Below are positions 31,352 through 43,421 of a stretch of DNA of 64,000 nt, piece by piece. Numbering within the stretch: the first letter of the stretch is position 1; every line of letters begins with the position of its first letter. Source of the stretch: Narthecium ossifragum (Eukaryota > Streptophyta > Magnoliopsida > Dioscoreales > Nartheciaceae); contig OY986971.1 of assembly GCA_963920575.1 (NCBI GenBank), positions 10,666,779-10,730,778 on the forward strand, given 5' to 3'. Below the pieces are notes generated by a model that saw nothing but the letters and a program-made list of their open reading frames with translations, had not been told where the DNA came from and did not search any database. Position numbers and translations under genes: made by a program.

Positions 31352-32315
31352 TCCTTGGTAGATGTGCTGATAGACTCAGGGGCATCTCACTCCTACATTG
31401 CTAGCATGTTTGTGGCATCGCTAGGGTTAGAGACGAGTCGGCTAGATGTGGCATAGTCTGTAGACTCACCGATCGGCGGGACAGTCAGGGTAGACTGGGT
31501 CTGCCGATCGTGTTCGTTGGAGGTTGGAGGCCTCCGGGTCTGTCTAGACCTGCGGGTGCTAGACATGACCGACTTTGACGTGATACTCGGTATGGACTGG
31601 TTGGCAGCATACCGAGCCGTCATCGACTGTGGTCACCGGAGGGTGGTTGCTTGGACACTCGAGGGGACACAGTTTGTGTTATTGGGGGATCGGTTCTCAG
31701 TCGATTCCTTTGCTTGTGGTGTGGGGAGGCGTGGCAGCGAGTTCTCAGCCTTGCTGACCAATCTGTCCCTGTTCGATTCTGAGGGAGTGCAACAGAGCAG
31801 TTTTCCCAGGATCGTGTGCGACTGCACCGACGTGTTTCCCGAGGTGTTGCCAGGGCTTCCACCGCCCAGAGAGGTCGATTTTGAGATCGACCTAGTACCA
31901 GGTACCGCACCAATCTCTCTCCCAGCTTTCAGGATGGCACCAGCAGAGCAGTGTGAGTTGAGGACCCAGCTAGACGAGCTTACCAGCAGAGGTTTCATCC
32001 GTCCCAGCATGTCTCCCTGGGGGGCGCCAGTGTTGTTCACAAAGAAGAAGGATGGTACCCTTCGACTTTGCATAGACTACAGGCGGCTCAACAGGGTGAC
32101 GGTGAAGAACAGGTATCTGATGCCGTGGATCAACGACCTGTTTGACCAGTTGCGAGGATCTTCAGTGTTCTCGAAGATCGACCTCCGTACCAGCTAGCAC
32201 CAGTTGAGGGTTCGGGATTGCGACATCCCGAAGACGACATTCCGGACTCAGTAGGGCCTGTACGAGTTCGTGGTGATGCCGTTTGGGCTGACGAACGCAC
32301 CAACAATGTTCATGG
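31352..32315 (+). pseudogene. Protease and N-terminal reverse transcriptase, truncated
   Basis: The protease shows LIDSGASHSYI and [10 protein letters not shown], with a TAG near 31456. The reverse transcriptase N-terminal half shows [18 protein letters not shown] and CIDYRRLN, then a TAG near 32196 and another near 32250. The frame remains readable to MPFGLTNAP, then meets the nested element at 32316. The YxDD catalytic block and the rest of the polymerase are missing. Confidence 0.8.
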
Positions 32316-32316
32316 A

Positions 32317-33513
32317 TTAAAGGAATTTAGGAGGAAAACTCGGATTTTGATTGTTCATAGGTGGTCTTGGATTAAAGGAATCAGGCTGCTGTCCAGGAGT
32401 TTTCCAAGAGAAGTTAGGATGATGACGCAGACCAGGATTATAAGTATTGGAGTAAGGATCAAAAGCTGGCTTGGAATGATTATAGATTATGTTGATATGT
32501 TCCTGAACTAGTTCAGGATAATGAGGAGCTAAATAACAATCAGTAATATCATGGCCAGCAGTAGAACATAAGAAACATACATCTGTAGTATAAGATGGCA
32601 TTGACGGATTTGAAGGATTTGAAGGATTTGAAGATGCAACTTGGTTGGCTGATTGGTTTAAGAGTTGATCCAGTTTCCTACTCAGGGCATCTACTTGTTG
32701 GGCTAAACGAGTAGATTCATTTAATTTCAGGGTACCTCTAGGTCTAGCTTGATTGGACGAATCTCGGGTATTCCTAGAGGATGAAGCATGAAGTTGAGAA
32801 TTTTCAGCTAGTCTTTCAAAAAGTCTCCAAGAATCATTAAGAGGATTTGTAATGAAAACTCCTCCACAGGCGGCATCGATAGTCAACTGATGTTTCTCTT
32901 TGAGACCCTTATAGAAGTTTTCTACGATTGCCCATTGAGGAAATTGATGATGAGGACACTTCCTAAGGAGTTCTCTATACCGGTCCCAGGCTTCATGAAA
33001 AGGTTCATCATCAGCTTGCTTAAAAGAAGAAATTTCTTTCCTAAGATCACTAGTCTTGGTAATTTGAAAGAATTTAGCAAGGAATTGGGTTTGAAGTTGA
33101 GGCCAAGTCGTGATAGATCTGGGCTTTAAAGATGTATGCCAATATTTAGCTTTTCCCTTGAGAGTAAAGGGAAAGAGTTTCAATTTCCAAGCATCGTCAG
33201 TAAAATTATTGACTTTCACGGTGGAACTAATCAAGATAAATTCTTCTATATGATTGTACGGATCTTCATGAGACAGACCATGAAAGGCAGGAAGAGATTG
33301 AAGAAACTGAGGCTTGATTTCATAGTGGGCAGCTCCTATCACTGGGGGTTGAATGCATGAATTTGAAGTTAATGAAGTAGGAATGTAAAAATCTTTCATA
33401 TTCATGCGACCTTGATCTTCGTGATGGGTCGGATTTTCCTCATGATCATGATGATCATTTAAGTTATGGTTCTCCATGGATGAGTCAGGTGAAATATTCA
33501 CAGGTCTAAGCAA
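32317..33513 (-). pseudogene. Gag of the nested element, C-terminus truncated
   Basis: 398 residues remain, with LPAFHGLSHEDPYNHIEEF, FTLKGKAKYWHTSL, PFHEAWDRYRELL and a knuckle CFLCSTAGHDITDC. It is a relative of, but clearly different from, the gag at 10898. No protease part remains. Confidence 0.8.
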
Positions 33514-33845
33514 TGCAGCAGAGAATTCAAGAATTCTTGCAATGTAATATTTAAATATGAATCTTCACTAACATTCATCCATATACCACATCACCTAAAC
33601 AACCAAGGTTTAGAGATACAAACAGTGCTATCTCGGTGAAGCTTTGACCGATGCTCCTTCTCCGCTTGGAAGGTGCTTCGTCAAAGTCCCTAACGCACGA
33701 TCAAAAAGATAGGAAATATTAGCACTAGTACTATTTTTGTTCTTTTATATAATAAGCGACAGAAATAAAGATAACTAATTGAAATAAAACTACACTAGGC
33801 AATTAACTTAATAAACCGTGATCCCCGGCAACGGCGCCAAAATTC

Positions 33846-35547
33846 TGACACGCCTTGAAAAGTGTCGTAACCTTAACAAGGACGCCAAAATTACAAATTT
33901 ATAATCCGAATCACTACTAACTACTTAAGGGGTAGATACCAATAAGTCCGGGTCGATCCACAGGGAAAACAGGATTAAGTCTAATTACCGTGCGAAGTTC
34001 TAAATCAAAAGTTAAGGAAGATGGATGATAGTTGGTCTTTAAACAACTTTTAATTCGAATTAAACTAAATCGGGAGAATAACAATAGGAGAAAACACTAG
34101 GAAGTTCTAATCCGTAATCGAGAGCTATCTACGCATTCCTAGGACAAGAGCAATTCAATAAGTTCAAGATGGTTTTCTAAAATTGATAGAAGATCGGCTA
34201 GGTCCACTATCACTCAACATAGATTCATTAGAAGTCTAAGTCGGAATGAAGATCAAATCAGCGGATAATTGGTATGAGAATAATCAAAGTGGTTCTAGCA
34301 CTTTGAGATCCCATAATCAATAAAGATAAAGAACGAATCGTAGGTTACAATCATAGGTCTTAATGATTCTAGTATTAAGGCAGTGGTTCTAGCACTCCTA
34401 CAATCATAAGCTAGGGTTTAGAATCCAATCCAAAGATCTAACATGGTTCTAGCATGAAAGCAACTTGAACAAGTCCTAATCCTAGCCTCTAACATGCAAT
34501 ACTCAAAACCAGCGATCGTAATCTCAGCGTAACTTTCATATCCAAACTCGAAACAAGGCGATTCAAGATTCGGTGGAAAGCTAAGGAAGAGATCTACAAC
34601 TTTTATGTTTTGAGTTTTCACAGAATCCGGCTGTATACCCACGGAAAAACCGAGACAAGACAAACCAAAATTAGGGCACAAAGAACAAACAATCCATTCA
34701 CCATAAGAAATATTACCAATAGATATATAAAATCTGAATTTAATCCATTAAACCATCATAAAGTATATGCTCTGATCCATAGGAAAAACCTAGATAAACT
34801 CCCTATTACATCATAGAATTTCCTAGACTAAAGATTTAGCTACTCATCTTGAAGAAACGATCCATCGGAGAAGGTTGATGACGCGCTCCCGCCATGGATC
34901 TATCTTCAAGATCTAACCCTAATGTTTATTGAGGAAGAAGAACCAAGGAAACACCCAGGAGGAGAGGAAAATTTGTCTATAGGTGGCTGCCAAAAATCCT
35001 CTCACAAGGTCTATTTATAGGCCTTAATTAAACCCTAACTCGGATTAGATCTCAGCCCTTTATATTTCCCGCAGCACCAAAAGGGATCGATCCCCTTTGG
35101 AAAGCGGATCGATCTCCTTCATCCGTGAACTCAGAATCTGGGTTATGCCCGACCCAGATCGATCCCCTTTGGGATGCGGATCGATCTGGTTTTTTCGTAA
35201 CTGCTTCTTCTGCACCTCTGTACTAAAAATAGCATATCTTCCTCTAGAAAACTCCAAATCATGAACCGTAAAAAGTTCTAGAATCTAGACTTCAAGAGCT
35301 TTCCAACTATATATAGCACATCATCTGGTTCTTCCTAACCAGGTATAGTTTAATCTTCAAATATGGCCCACCTTTGCTCCTTTGACTTCGTAGGTTCTTT
35401 ATTTGTTCGTTTTAGCACCAAACTTGATCTAATCTTCGCTGAGGGTCCTTAAGCTTGAAATGGGGAAAAGACAATCAAAATAGCATTACTCGGAGGCTAA
35501 CAGGACCTAGTTAAAGGGGTGATTTGTGCACTTTTCACGCGTTATCA
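33846..35547 (-). repeat. LTR of the nested gag-only element
   Basis: 1702 bp, TGATAACGCG to AGGCGTGTCA on the minus strand, next to the primer site. GGATCGATC(C/T) palindromes occur at about 35084, 35106, 35158 and 35180. A TATA-like CCTATAAATAGACC lies near 35007-35020 (minus). Confidence 0.88.
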
Positions 35548-36048
35548 CGGCACTACCTCTATGGCGAGGAGTTTTCTGTCTTCTCGAACCAAAAGAGTTT
35601 GAGACACGTTTTCACTCAACGTGACCTCAACCTGAGACAACGACGCTGGATGGAGCTACTGGAGGACTACAACTTTGAGTTGCATTACCATCCTGGTAAG
35701 GCAAACGTCGTAGCAGACGCGCTGAGCAGACAGGTGAGAGACACCAGAGCAGCAGTTGCAGGGTTGTCAGCGCGGCAGTGGCAAGCTCTAGAGACAGCAG
35801 GCCAGCTGGGGCTAGAGTTCAAGGATCAGGGATCCAGTAGCTTGTTCTACGCAGTGCTGAGTATGCCAGCAGTCTTAGCCATGGTGATAGAGGCGCAACA
35901 CAGTGACCCAGAGCTCGAGGAGTTACGCACATCGGCGGGCATGGAGGGCGCAGACGGAGACTGGACAGTATCGCCAGACGGAGGGCTACGGTTCCGAGGC
36001 AGAGTAGCAGTTCCAGCAGATCCAGTTCTTCAAGACGATGTCCTATGA
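35548..36048 (+). pseudogene. Chromovirus RNase H, C-terminal part
   Basis: [37 protein letters not shown] and NVVADALSR are the end of the gypsy RNase H domain. It follows the nested element directly and runs to a TGA at 36046-36048, ahead of integrase. Confidence 0.82.
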
Positions 36049-36950
36049 GAGTTCCACCACTCTCACTTTGCAGTTCATCCCGACGGCACCAAGATGTACC
36101 AGGATCTTCGGCGACAGTTTTGGTGGCGCGGGATGAAAAGGGCAGCGACGGAGTTCGTATCGCGCTGCGTTACCTGTCAGAAGGTTAAGGCAGAGCACCA
36201 GTGGACTCCGGGGTTACTTCAGCCGCCTCCACTAGCTGAGTGGAAGTGGGAGTACATCACGATGGACTTCGTGACCGGGCTACCGAGATCTCTTAGGGGG
36301 AATGACGCGATTTGGGTCATCGTTGATCGATTGACCAAATCGGCGCACTTCCTGCCTATGTGGACGACAGACTCAACGGACAGGTTGGGCAGTTTCTATC
36401 ATGTCAGACCGCGACCCCAGGTTCACCAGCAGGTTCTGGCGAGGCTTCCAGGAGGCAGTTGGCACACTTCTGACGTTCAGTACGGCGTTTCATCCGCAGA
36501 CAGACGGGCAGTCAGAGCGGACGATCCAGATCTTGGAGGACATGCTGAGAGCATGTGTCCTTGACACCGGAGGCAGCTGGGATGAGCACGTTCCCTTGGT
36601 AGAGAGGCGTTGTACGGTAGGCCGTGTCGTTCCCCAGTTTGCTGGACAGAGATTGGAGAGGTGTCACTCATCAGTCCAGACATCGTCAGGAGGTCGTCAG
36701 AGAGGTTAGTACAGATCAAGCAGAGGCTTCTGATGGCACAGAGCCGGTAGAAGAGTTATGCAGATCAGAGGCGACGACTGCTTGAGTTCGCAGTTGGCGA
36801 CAGTGTGTTCCTGCGGGCAGCACCGTACAGAGGGTCTGTCAGGTTTGGCAGCGGGGGCAAGTTAGCTCCGAGGTTCGTCGGGTCATTTGAGATCCTAGAG
36901 AGGGTCGGCGAGGTAGCCTACCGCCTAGATCTTCCTCAGCACACCTGACT
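36049..36950 (+). pseudogene. Chromovirus integrase, frameshifted
   Basis: The HHCC zinc region (MYQDLRRQFWWRGMK, CVTCQKVKAEH) and the catalytic core (ITMDFVTGLPRS, IVDRLTKSAHFLP, then IMSDRDPRFTSRFW, AFHPQTDGQSERTIQILED) are present in two overlapping frames, with a break near 36390-36400. The D, D and E residues are all visible. Further stops follow after 36710. Confidence 0.8.
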
Positions 36951-37004
36951 TTTCATGTGTCGATGCTGAGGAAGTATCACCCAGACCCATCGCATATCAT
37001 CAGA

Positions 37005-37226
37005 GTGGATGACATCGATCTTGAGTCAGACGCGACGTTTGTTGAGCAGCCAGTTTGAGTACTTGATCGGAGAGATCGGGTCTTGCAGGGCAAGACGATT
37101 CCCTTGGCCAAGGTACTGTGGAAGCACAGAGGTGTCGAGGAGATGACCTGGGAGCGCGTGGCGCACATACAGCAGGAGTATCCGCACTTGTTCCCTTCTC
37201 GAGGTAACTTTTGTCCTGTCTTCTAG
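37005..37226 (+). pseudogene. Integrase C-terminal chromodomain
   Basis: DDIDLESDATFVEQPV, TIPLAKVLWKHRGVEEMTW and QQEYPHLF match the chromodomain of Tekay/Del elements, with one TGA (near 37056) inside. In intact elements this module is thought to steer insertion towards heterochromatin marks. Confidence 0.82.
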
Positions 37227-37267
37227 TGTAGCTGTTTCTTTCTGTTTCGAGCCCTACCCTTATCGAA

Positions 37268-37301
37268 TCGGGGGACGAGATTTCTTTTAATGGTATTAGG
37301 A
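37268..37301 (+). promoter_or_regulatory. Polypurine tract and 3' end of internal region
   Basis: CGGGGGACGAGATTT precedes the 3' LTR by about 20 bp, the usual layout of Tekay elements. Confidence 0.7.
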
Positions 37302-39631
37302 TGTGAGGACCCGTCCCTCTACTCCTATGGCTCATTGTGGACCGCAAGAGCAATTTGGTAAATTACACCTTGTCGACTAGTTTCACACCCGCGTGGGCAC
37401 ACACTGACCATGTTTGTAGTGATATTTGGCTAGAATGATTAGTGGGACCCGGGATCGAAAGATCCGGGCTTGGGCTTAAGTTTTAGCCCAAGTCTAGCTT
37501 CCTGCGAAAGAAGGATCGATCCTTCCTTGCTAGAAGGATCGATCGTCCAATATCTGGAAGTTGGATCGTTGAGAAGGATCGATCATTCCACTTGGACGGA
37601 TCAATTGTTCTCTTGGACGAATCGATCGTTCTCTTGGACGGATCGATCGGTCTTCTTGGACGGATTGATCCTGCTTAGTCGGTTCGTTTGTCTATAAAAT
37701 AGACATAATTTTCTTCCTTCAATCTCTTTTGAAATCCGAGTTCTTGGGCTGAGATTTTCTAGATTTTGAAGAGGTTGCGGACGATCCAAGGCCTAGCAAT
37801 TGGGATTGAAGCTGCTATTGCTTAGGTAGGGATCCTACCTATAATTCTTTCGGGTTTTTGGAGGTTTTTCCGGTTGTCTGTGATCTTTTGAATAGATCTT
37901 GTTATATACTTGTTAGATTATAGTATTTTCACCGGTTTTGGATTTGTGATCTTTCGTACTACTAGATCCCAAGATTTTGTGGGATTTGATGGAGTTTTCC
38001 GGCGGTATTTCTCGCCGGAGGTTTGCCGGAGAACCCAACACGATCGATCCGTCTGTGAAATGGATCGATCCTTCATTGTTGGTCATGCTGAGCCCGAGCA
38101 GGATCGATCATTCTCGGGCGAGGACGATCAATCCTTGTGCCCTGGGTAGCATGGGATCCTCCTCGTCGCAAGTAGGATCAATCACCCCTTGGGGGGGAGG
38201 ATCGATCCTCCTTGGCACGGCAGTGAGGATGTTCCCTATCGCGAGTAGGATCGATCGCCCTAGGAGGACGTATCGATCGTACTCGGCACGATATGGAGAG
38301 TTTGTTCTCCGCCTTTAGAAGGATCGATTCCCCCTGGGGAGAGGGATCGATCCGTCTATGGCAGAGAGAGAAATTTCATCTTGTTTTGCTCACGGGGCTT
38401 TACATGTACAGTTTTCTTTACCGTCCTATACCTTGTACATATGTTTAAGCATGTTAGCCTTATAATAGGGGCAGTGGTGAACCGGGGGGAGTGATGACTC
38501 CCGGGATATTTAGAATAAACTGGCGGGTAGCCCTACAGCTTTCCTTAGCCTTGCATGCCGGCGTGCGCCGAGGGCTTTATATGTTATATCTGTGAGCTGT
38601 TGTTTGCGGGGCTGCTTAACGATGCAGGTGTTGTGCTGGGCTACTGACAGTTGGTGGTGGTACCACTATAGCAGCTCCTAGACCTTACTTACCTGTTCAC
38701 CACCCCAGGCCGGCAGGGTGCCGTACCCAGACCTTATTTGATATACAATCACATACTGTTGCATGCTTATCTGTATATTCCTGCGTGTGCTCATAGCATG
38801 CATTGCTTGTACATTAGTTGTGTCTGTGTAGGACGTTGGTGGTGGGTTGACCGCCGATCCGAGGCTTTCGGGTAGTCCGGATCTAGCTCTAGAACTGTTG
38901 CGGGTAGCTTGGTGCAGGACTCGATTTGTAGTATTCAGTCGATATTGATCATAGGGTTAGATGACCTGAATACATGTTGCTTGATGTTTAAAGGTCGTGT
39001 CAACCTCAAGTCGAATCTGAGGTGTAGCCGGTGTCCAGCGTTCTTGACTCTTGGGTAGAGGGTTTGCCTACTCAGCGGTGTCTTTTCACGCCAAACAGTG
39101 TTCTGTGTCCTATTGAGAGTCTGCAGTGTTGTAGTCTGCGTTCTTGGACATCCGGTGGGGTTATGGGACCCTCGTTTACACCTAGGTTAGACTTGGGGGC
39201 GACACTGTTGTGTTCCCTCCCTTTGTGAGTGTCGTAGTGTAGTGTCCCTGCTGAGCTTAGTGCTCACTCCTACCCGGGCTGCGTTTTACAGGTGCTGGCG
39301 CTAGCTCTTCTTCGGTCGCCCCTACCGGGCAGGTATTTGGTGACGTGGCGGCGTCTGGCGGTGCTTGAGGAGCGGTGATCTCAATGTTACCCTTTTTGTT
39401 ATAGATAGTCTCCTACGGGAGTGATAAATGTATAATTTCCCTGTTTTGAAAATTTGTATTATATTCCAGTTCAGTTTTGAGGTTTGTGAATGATTGTATA
39501 ATACAGGATAATTATGAATTGCTAGGGAGACCACTACGATTAGAGGGAAACATCGTCAAAATTTCCGCAGTAGGTTAAGTTCCGGTTCGCGTCGCCGGCC
39601 CGGTCGGGCCTACGCGGGTCGGGGTGCGACA
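37302..39631 (+). repeat. 3' LTR of the chromovirus
   Basis: 2330 bp, TGTGAGGACC to GGTGCGACA, followed by the target duplication TCGTG. Confidence 0.95.
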
Positions 39632-39636
39632 TCGTG

Positions 39637-40227
39637 GATTACACATTGATCTTCACAACTAACATGGTATGCACAACTTTTTTCTCTTCTAGATTTTTGA
39701 CTTTGAGGATTTTTTTTTATTTTAACTGATTGTGTTATACATCCATGCAAATATTTCACAATCGAGAAACCCTGATCCAGTAGACTCAAGAAGTGGGTAG
39801 GCAGAACAGGCTGGTCATAGTGATCAAAAACTCGGAGGCGAGTGGGTTTGGTAGAAAGCGAAGGCTTGGAAAGTGAGAGAAGTGGCGAATATAGGGACTT
39901 ATCCCAATGGGGGAAATCTGTTGATTTGAAGGCTCCAGCCAAGAAGAAGAAAAACCACGGCACTAAGAAATGTGGTTGCCCCTTCAAACTCCGGGGACTG
40001 AAGCTAGCATCCGATGACGACTAGATGATCAGGGTGGAATGTGATGTGCATAACCACCCATCTGCACTTCATCTTGAGGGTCATGTATATGCATGGAGAT
40101 TATCAAATGAGGAACAATAGATTTTAGTTAACATGTCTGAAGCAAAGGAATGAGTACAATGTCTCAACTATGAGACATATTTATAATGCAAGACAGAAAG
40201 CATAGGGTAATTGAGAAAACCGGTAGG
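39637..40227 (+). pseudogene. FAR1-like MULE transposase, DNA-binding region
   Basis: Exon 2 resumes at 39637 and ends at a GTATGC donor (39667). A later exon carries GTKKCGCPFKLRGLKLASDDD and VECDVHNHPSALHLEGHVY, the zinc-type DNA-binding domain seen in FAR1/MULE proteins. A TAG at 40022-40024 and others follow. At 40227 a solo LTR interrupts; the frame resumes at 41657. Confidence 0.7.
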
Positions 40228-41651
40228 TGATCTCGTTCGCACGATGTCGTTAAATCGCACAACTCAACATAATTTATAAATATATAATCTTTCAATCAAT
40301 CACTACTCTACGGGCGTAGAACAGTGGTGAGATCCGGAGTCGAACTACAGGGAAATATTGTCAACAGAGAAGAACTTAAATCAATCTCAAACATTCTATC
40401 CTAAGGCGAAAGAGAAGAATTTTGATTAACTATGGAATTAAATCTAACTAAGAAAGCAATAAAAGAATAGGGATGAATCAATATGAGAACGACCTAGGGA
40501 TTACTCAATCCACTCTAATTTCGCCTCATGTATTCTCTAGTATCCTCTTGTTCTCTAATCTAGACATATGGAATCACAGCTTCTTAAGCTCGCATGAATC
40601 CCTAAAAGAACGCTCATGTTATCTTACGGCATAGTCTATCTTCGCTTAGCATAGACTGTCTTCGGACTTAACCTAAGTACAATATATCTTTGCTTAGCAT
40701 AAACTATCTCAAAGGCATACATAAAAGCGATATTAAAATCATCCTAATAATCTTTACACTCAAGCACCGCAATCGTGTAAGACTGAAAATACGTCAAAGG
40801 ACAACCAGGTTCCTTCAACTCTATTGTCATTAAAACTGAATTCAAAGGATTATGCCATAGAAAAGATTACAATATCTAACTAGAAAAAAATACAAGAAGG
40901 CTACATTAGAGTTTCATGAGATCCCTAAGTGAGAGATTAACCACTCATCTTGTGGATGGTAGCCATGAATTTGGTGAAGAACGCTTGAGATCCTCGACAC
41001 ATCTCCATATTCTTCGGTAACCTTAATCCTCTCTTTTCTCTATATGGGGACTCACAATTTTCAGATTAAATAACCATATATATAGGGAAAATCTCGAAAT
41101 TAGGGTTTTGGTTAAGTTGGACTTCTAGTGCAACTCGGATTTCCTGAATTAATTCTGGCAACCTATTCCGAGCACAACTGGGCCCAATAAGTTCAAAATC
41201 TGAAAACTTGTCCAATACGAAAGATGTAGATTAGGAAGTCTTATATCTTATTCAGAAGATTTGATAATATTCTCACTTATTTGGAATATTTTAAGAATAT
41301 TCTCCTGAACATCGACGGATCAGTTTCTCAGCATCTATTTATCGTCATAATCTTCAAAACTAATATTAATCTGTCAGGAATCTCGCAACGTTTCCAACAT
41401 GAAAGTTGTAGATATCTGAGTCTTCTACAATATCCCAAAGTTTAAGAATATTTAGACCATTCAAATATCTGGCGAATATATTACTGACGGTCGACGAAGC
41501 AGTTTATTTAGTCATTTTAGCCGAATTTTCTGCATTTCTTCCCAAAGCATGATTAAATCTGAAATCAACTAACAAGCGATCAAATACAACTACTCTAGGC
41601 ATAACAAAACTAAGTTAAGGGGTTGAATCATGAACATTTAGTGACTTATCA
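40228..41651 (-). mobile_element. Solo LTR of the TGATAAGTCACT family
   Basis: 1424 bp on the minus strand, with GTAGG at 40223-40227 and 41652-41656. It is related to 57550-58995 and 4858-5890. No internal sequence remains. Removing it restores continuity of the transposase gene. Confidence 0.92.
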
Positions 41652-41656
41652 GTAGG

Positions 41657-41893
41657 TCAGAGATGCAGCAACTCTTGGGCCACCAAAATGATGCTAGTTA
41701 TAGTGAGTGGCATATGAGCAATGATGACACAATGATGACACATCCTGTGTCCGAAGCATATTCTGGGCACACCCGTCTTCAGTCGACCCATTGCATGCCT
41801 TTCCAGAGGTGCTAATTATGGACTGCACATACAAAACCAACAAGTGCCGGCTTCCCTTACTCGAGATGGTTGGAGTGACGTCCACAAGTAATG
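41657..41893 (+). pseudogene. FAR1-like MULE transposase, core start
   Basis: The frame contains NDASYSEWHMSNDD, then, with a frameshift, VLIMDCTYKTNKC and RFPLLEMVGVTSTS. The D of MDCTYKTN is the first catalytic residue of the MULE transposase core. The Copia element cuts it at 41893. Confidence 0.65.
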
Positions 41894-42865
41894 TGTTAGT
41901 CCTAATATGATTTTGATGATGTCAATATATGTTTGATGATAAAACATTGGTTTAATATTTATATCCCTTAATTTGGAAATCATTAAGTTCAATATCTATA
42001 TGATTTTGTACTCACGGTCGATGCAGTGGTTGCTGCACGGATCGACTGTGGAGTCTGGTGGTCGATGGACAGATCGATCGCAAAGGTAAAAGTTGCGATG
42101 GTCGATGGGACGGTCGACCGCGGCCTATGTGACGTGTTGTGTTGAAGCGACGGTCTAACGAGGCATCGACCCTGAGAAGCAGTTTTCACAACAGAGGCTC
42201 ACGGACGATGTGACGGTCGACCGTGACGCTTGAAGGTCGATAGATGGATCGACCACGGCTCAAGAAGAAAGCGACGGACGATGTGACGGTCGACCGCCAG
42301 TTAGGAAACTAGCCGTTAAAGAGCTGTTGTAGAAATGCAAAGTAGCCGTTGAAAGCTACTTTTTGGGGCCCTAAAGCTCAAATATATATGGAAAGAAACA
42401 GCAAACTTGGTGTAAGACTAAAGGAGATATTGTATACATTGTAACAAGTTTTAGTCTTCTTTTCAGAGCTTTAATCTTTGTAAAACTTCTTCAAGTTATG
42501 AAGTAGACTTTGTGAGAGATATCCAAGAGAGAGCTTAGAGAGTTTTTAAGGTTGCCAAGTACCCGTAAGCTTGGTGAATAGGTTGCCAAGCACCGGAAAG
42601 CTTGGTGGAATAGCTTGTAAGAGGTCTTGTAAGTAGTGGAACCTCAAGGAGGCCTTTGAGTGAAGTGGACATAGGCAAGGTTTACCGAACCACTATAAAA
42701 ATCTGGTGCAATCTCTCTTAACTCTCATCTCATCCTTCAATTTACTTGCCTTATTTATCATTCATTTCATTTACAAGCATATGGGTTATTAGACTCCTCT
42801 TCTCTAGGTTTTCAAAATTGATTTTCTTTTATAAGGCCTAAGACCAATCCACTCTTAGATCTTCA
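41894..42865 (+). repeat. 5' LTR of Copia element
   Basis: It starts TGTTAGTCCTAATATG and ends TCTTCA. The first 320 bp hold GGTCGAC and GATCGAC-type sites. The likely transcription start lies downstream of AAATATATATGG near 42380. Confidence 0.88.
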
Positions 42866-42929
42866 ATTGGTATCAGAGCAAGGTCTCTATTTTAGTGGTG
42901 TAACAACCCTTAGAGGATCCTAAATCAAT

Positions 42930-43421
42930 ATGGAAAACATAGAGGGGCAATCTACCAATAGACCACCCTATTTCAATGGATCAAACTATACATATTGGAA
43001 GAATAGAATGGAGAAATTTATCAAATCCATGGATTATGAAGCATGGATGGTTATTGAGGATGGTCAAATTATTCCTACCAAAATTCATGAAGGAAAAGAA
43101 GTGCCTAAGGCTAAGAGTGAGCTCACCCGTGCCGATTTAAAAAATTTGCAAGTCAATGCCAAAGCCAAAAACTTTCTATTCTGTGCGCTTAGCCCAAATG
43201 AATTCAATAGAATTTCATTATGTAAATCGGCTAAGAAAATATGGGAAAAACTTGAAGTTACCTATGAGGGAACAAGCCGAGTTAAGGAGTCTAAGATTAG
43301 CATGCTTGTTAATGATTATGAGTTATTTTCTATGAAGGATGATGAGAACATAAATGAAATGTTTACTCGTTTTACCAATATTATTAATAGTCTTGAAGTT
43401 ATAAAGTTCTTTAATGATTAA
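42930..43421 (+). CDS. Copia gag fragment (DUF4219/UBN2 type)
   Basis: 163 residues that open with the Copia gag start (RPPYFNGSNYTYWKNRM) and continue with ALSPNEFNRISLCKSAK and IWEKLEVTYEGTSRVKESKI. It stops at a TAA well before the usual zinc knuckle. The sequence to 44034 is AT-rich, with GATGATGTCAAAGGGAGAGA as found near the 3' end of related elements, so an internal deletion removed the rest. Confidence 0.75.
   Translation: MENIEGQSTNRPPYFNGSNYTYWKNRMEKFIKSMDYEAWMVIEDGQIIPTKIHEGKEVPKAKSELTRADLKNLQVNAKAKNFLFCALSPNEFNRISLCKSAKKIWEKLEVTYEGTSRVKESKISMLVNDYELFSMKDDENINEMFTRFTNIINSLEVIKFFND

Larger units (their letters stand above)
32316..35547 (-). mobile_element. Truncated gag-only retrotransposon (TR-GAG-like) nested in the chromovirus
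   Basis: On the minus strand it has an LTR (33846-35547), a tRNA-Asp-type primer site at about 33835-33852, and a gag frame (32317-33513) that breaks off at the chromovirus junction. There is no second LTR and no matching target duplication. The chromovirus sequence lost between the two sides covers the second half of reverse transcriptase and the start of RNase H. A deletion or illegitimate recombination after insertion would explain both losses. Confidence 0.85.
27621..39631 (+). mobile_element. Complete Tekay/Del-type chromovirus (Ty3/gypsy), itself interrupted
   Basis: The LTRs are 27621-29951 and 37302-39631, with TCGTG duplicated at 27616-27620 and 39632-39636. The internal order is primer site, gag, zinc knuckle, protease, reverse transcriptase, [nested gag element 32316-35547], RNase H, integrase, chromodomain and polypurine tract. 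The chromodomain at the end of integrase and the GGGGGACGA tract place it in the Tekay/Del chromovirus clade. Stops, frameshifts and a deletion inactivate it. It lies in exon 2 of the FAR1-like transposase gene. Confidence 0.93.

Noticed and set aside
41998..42300. Foreign insertion in the Copia LTR
   Set aside because: The GGTCGACC-rich block is present in both LTRs, so it belongs to the element.
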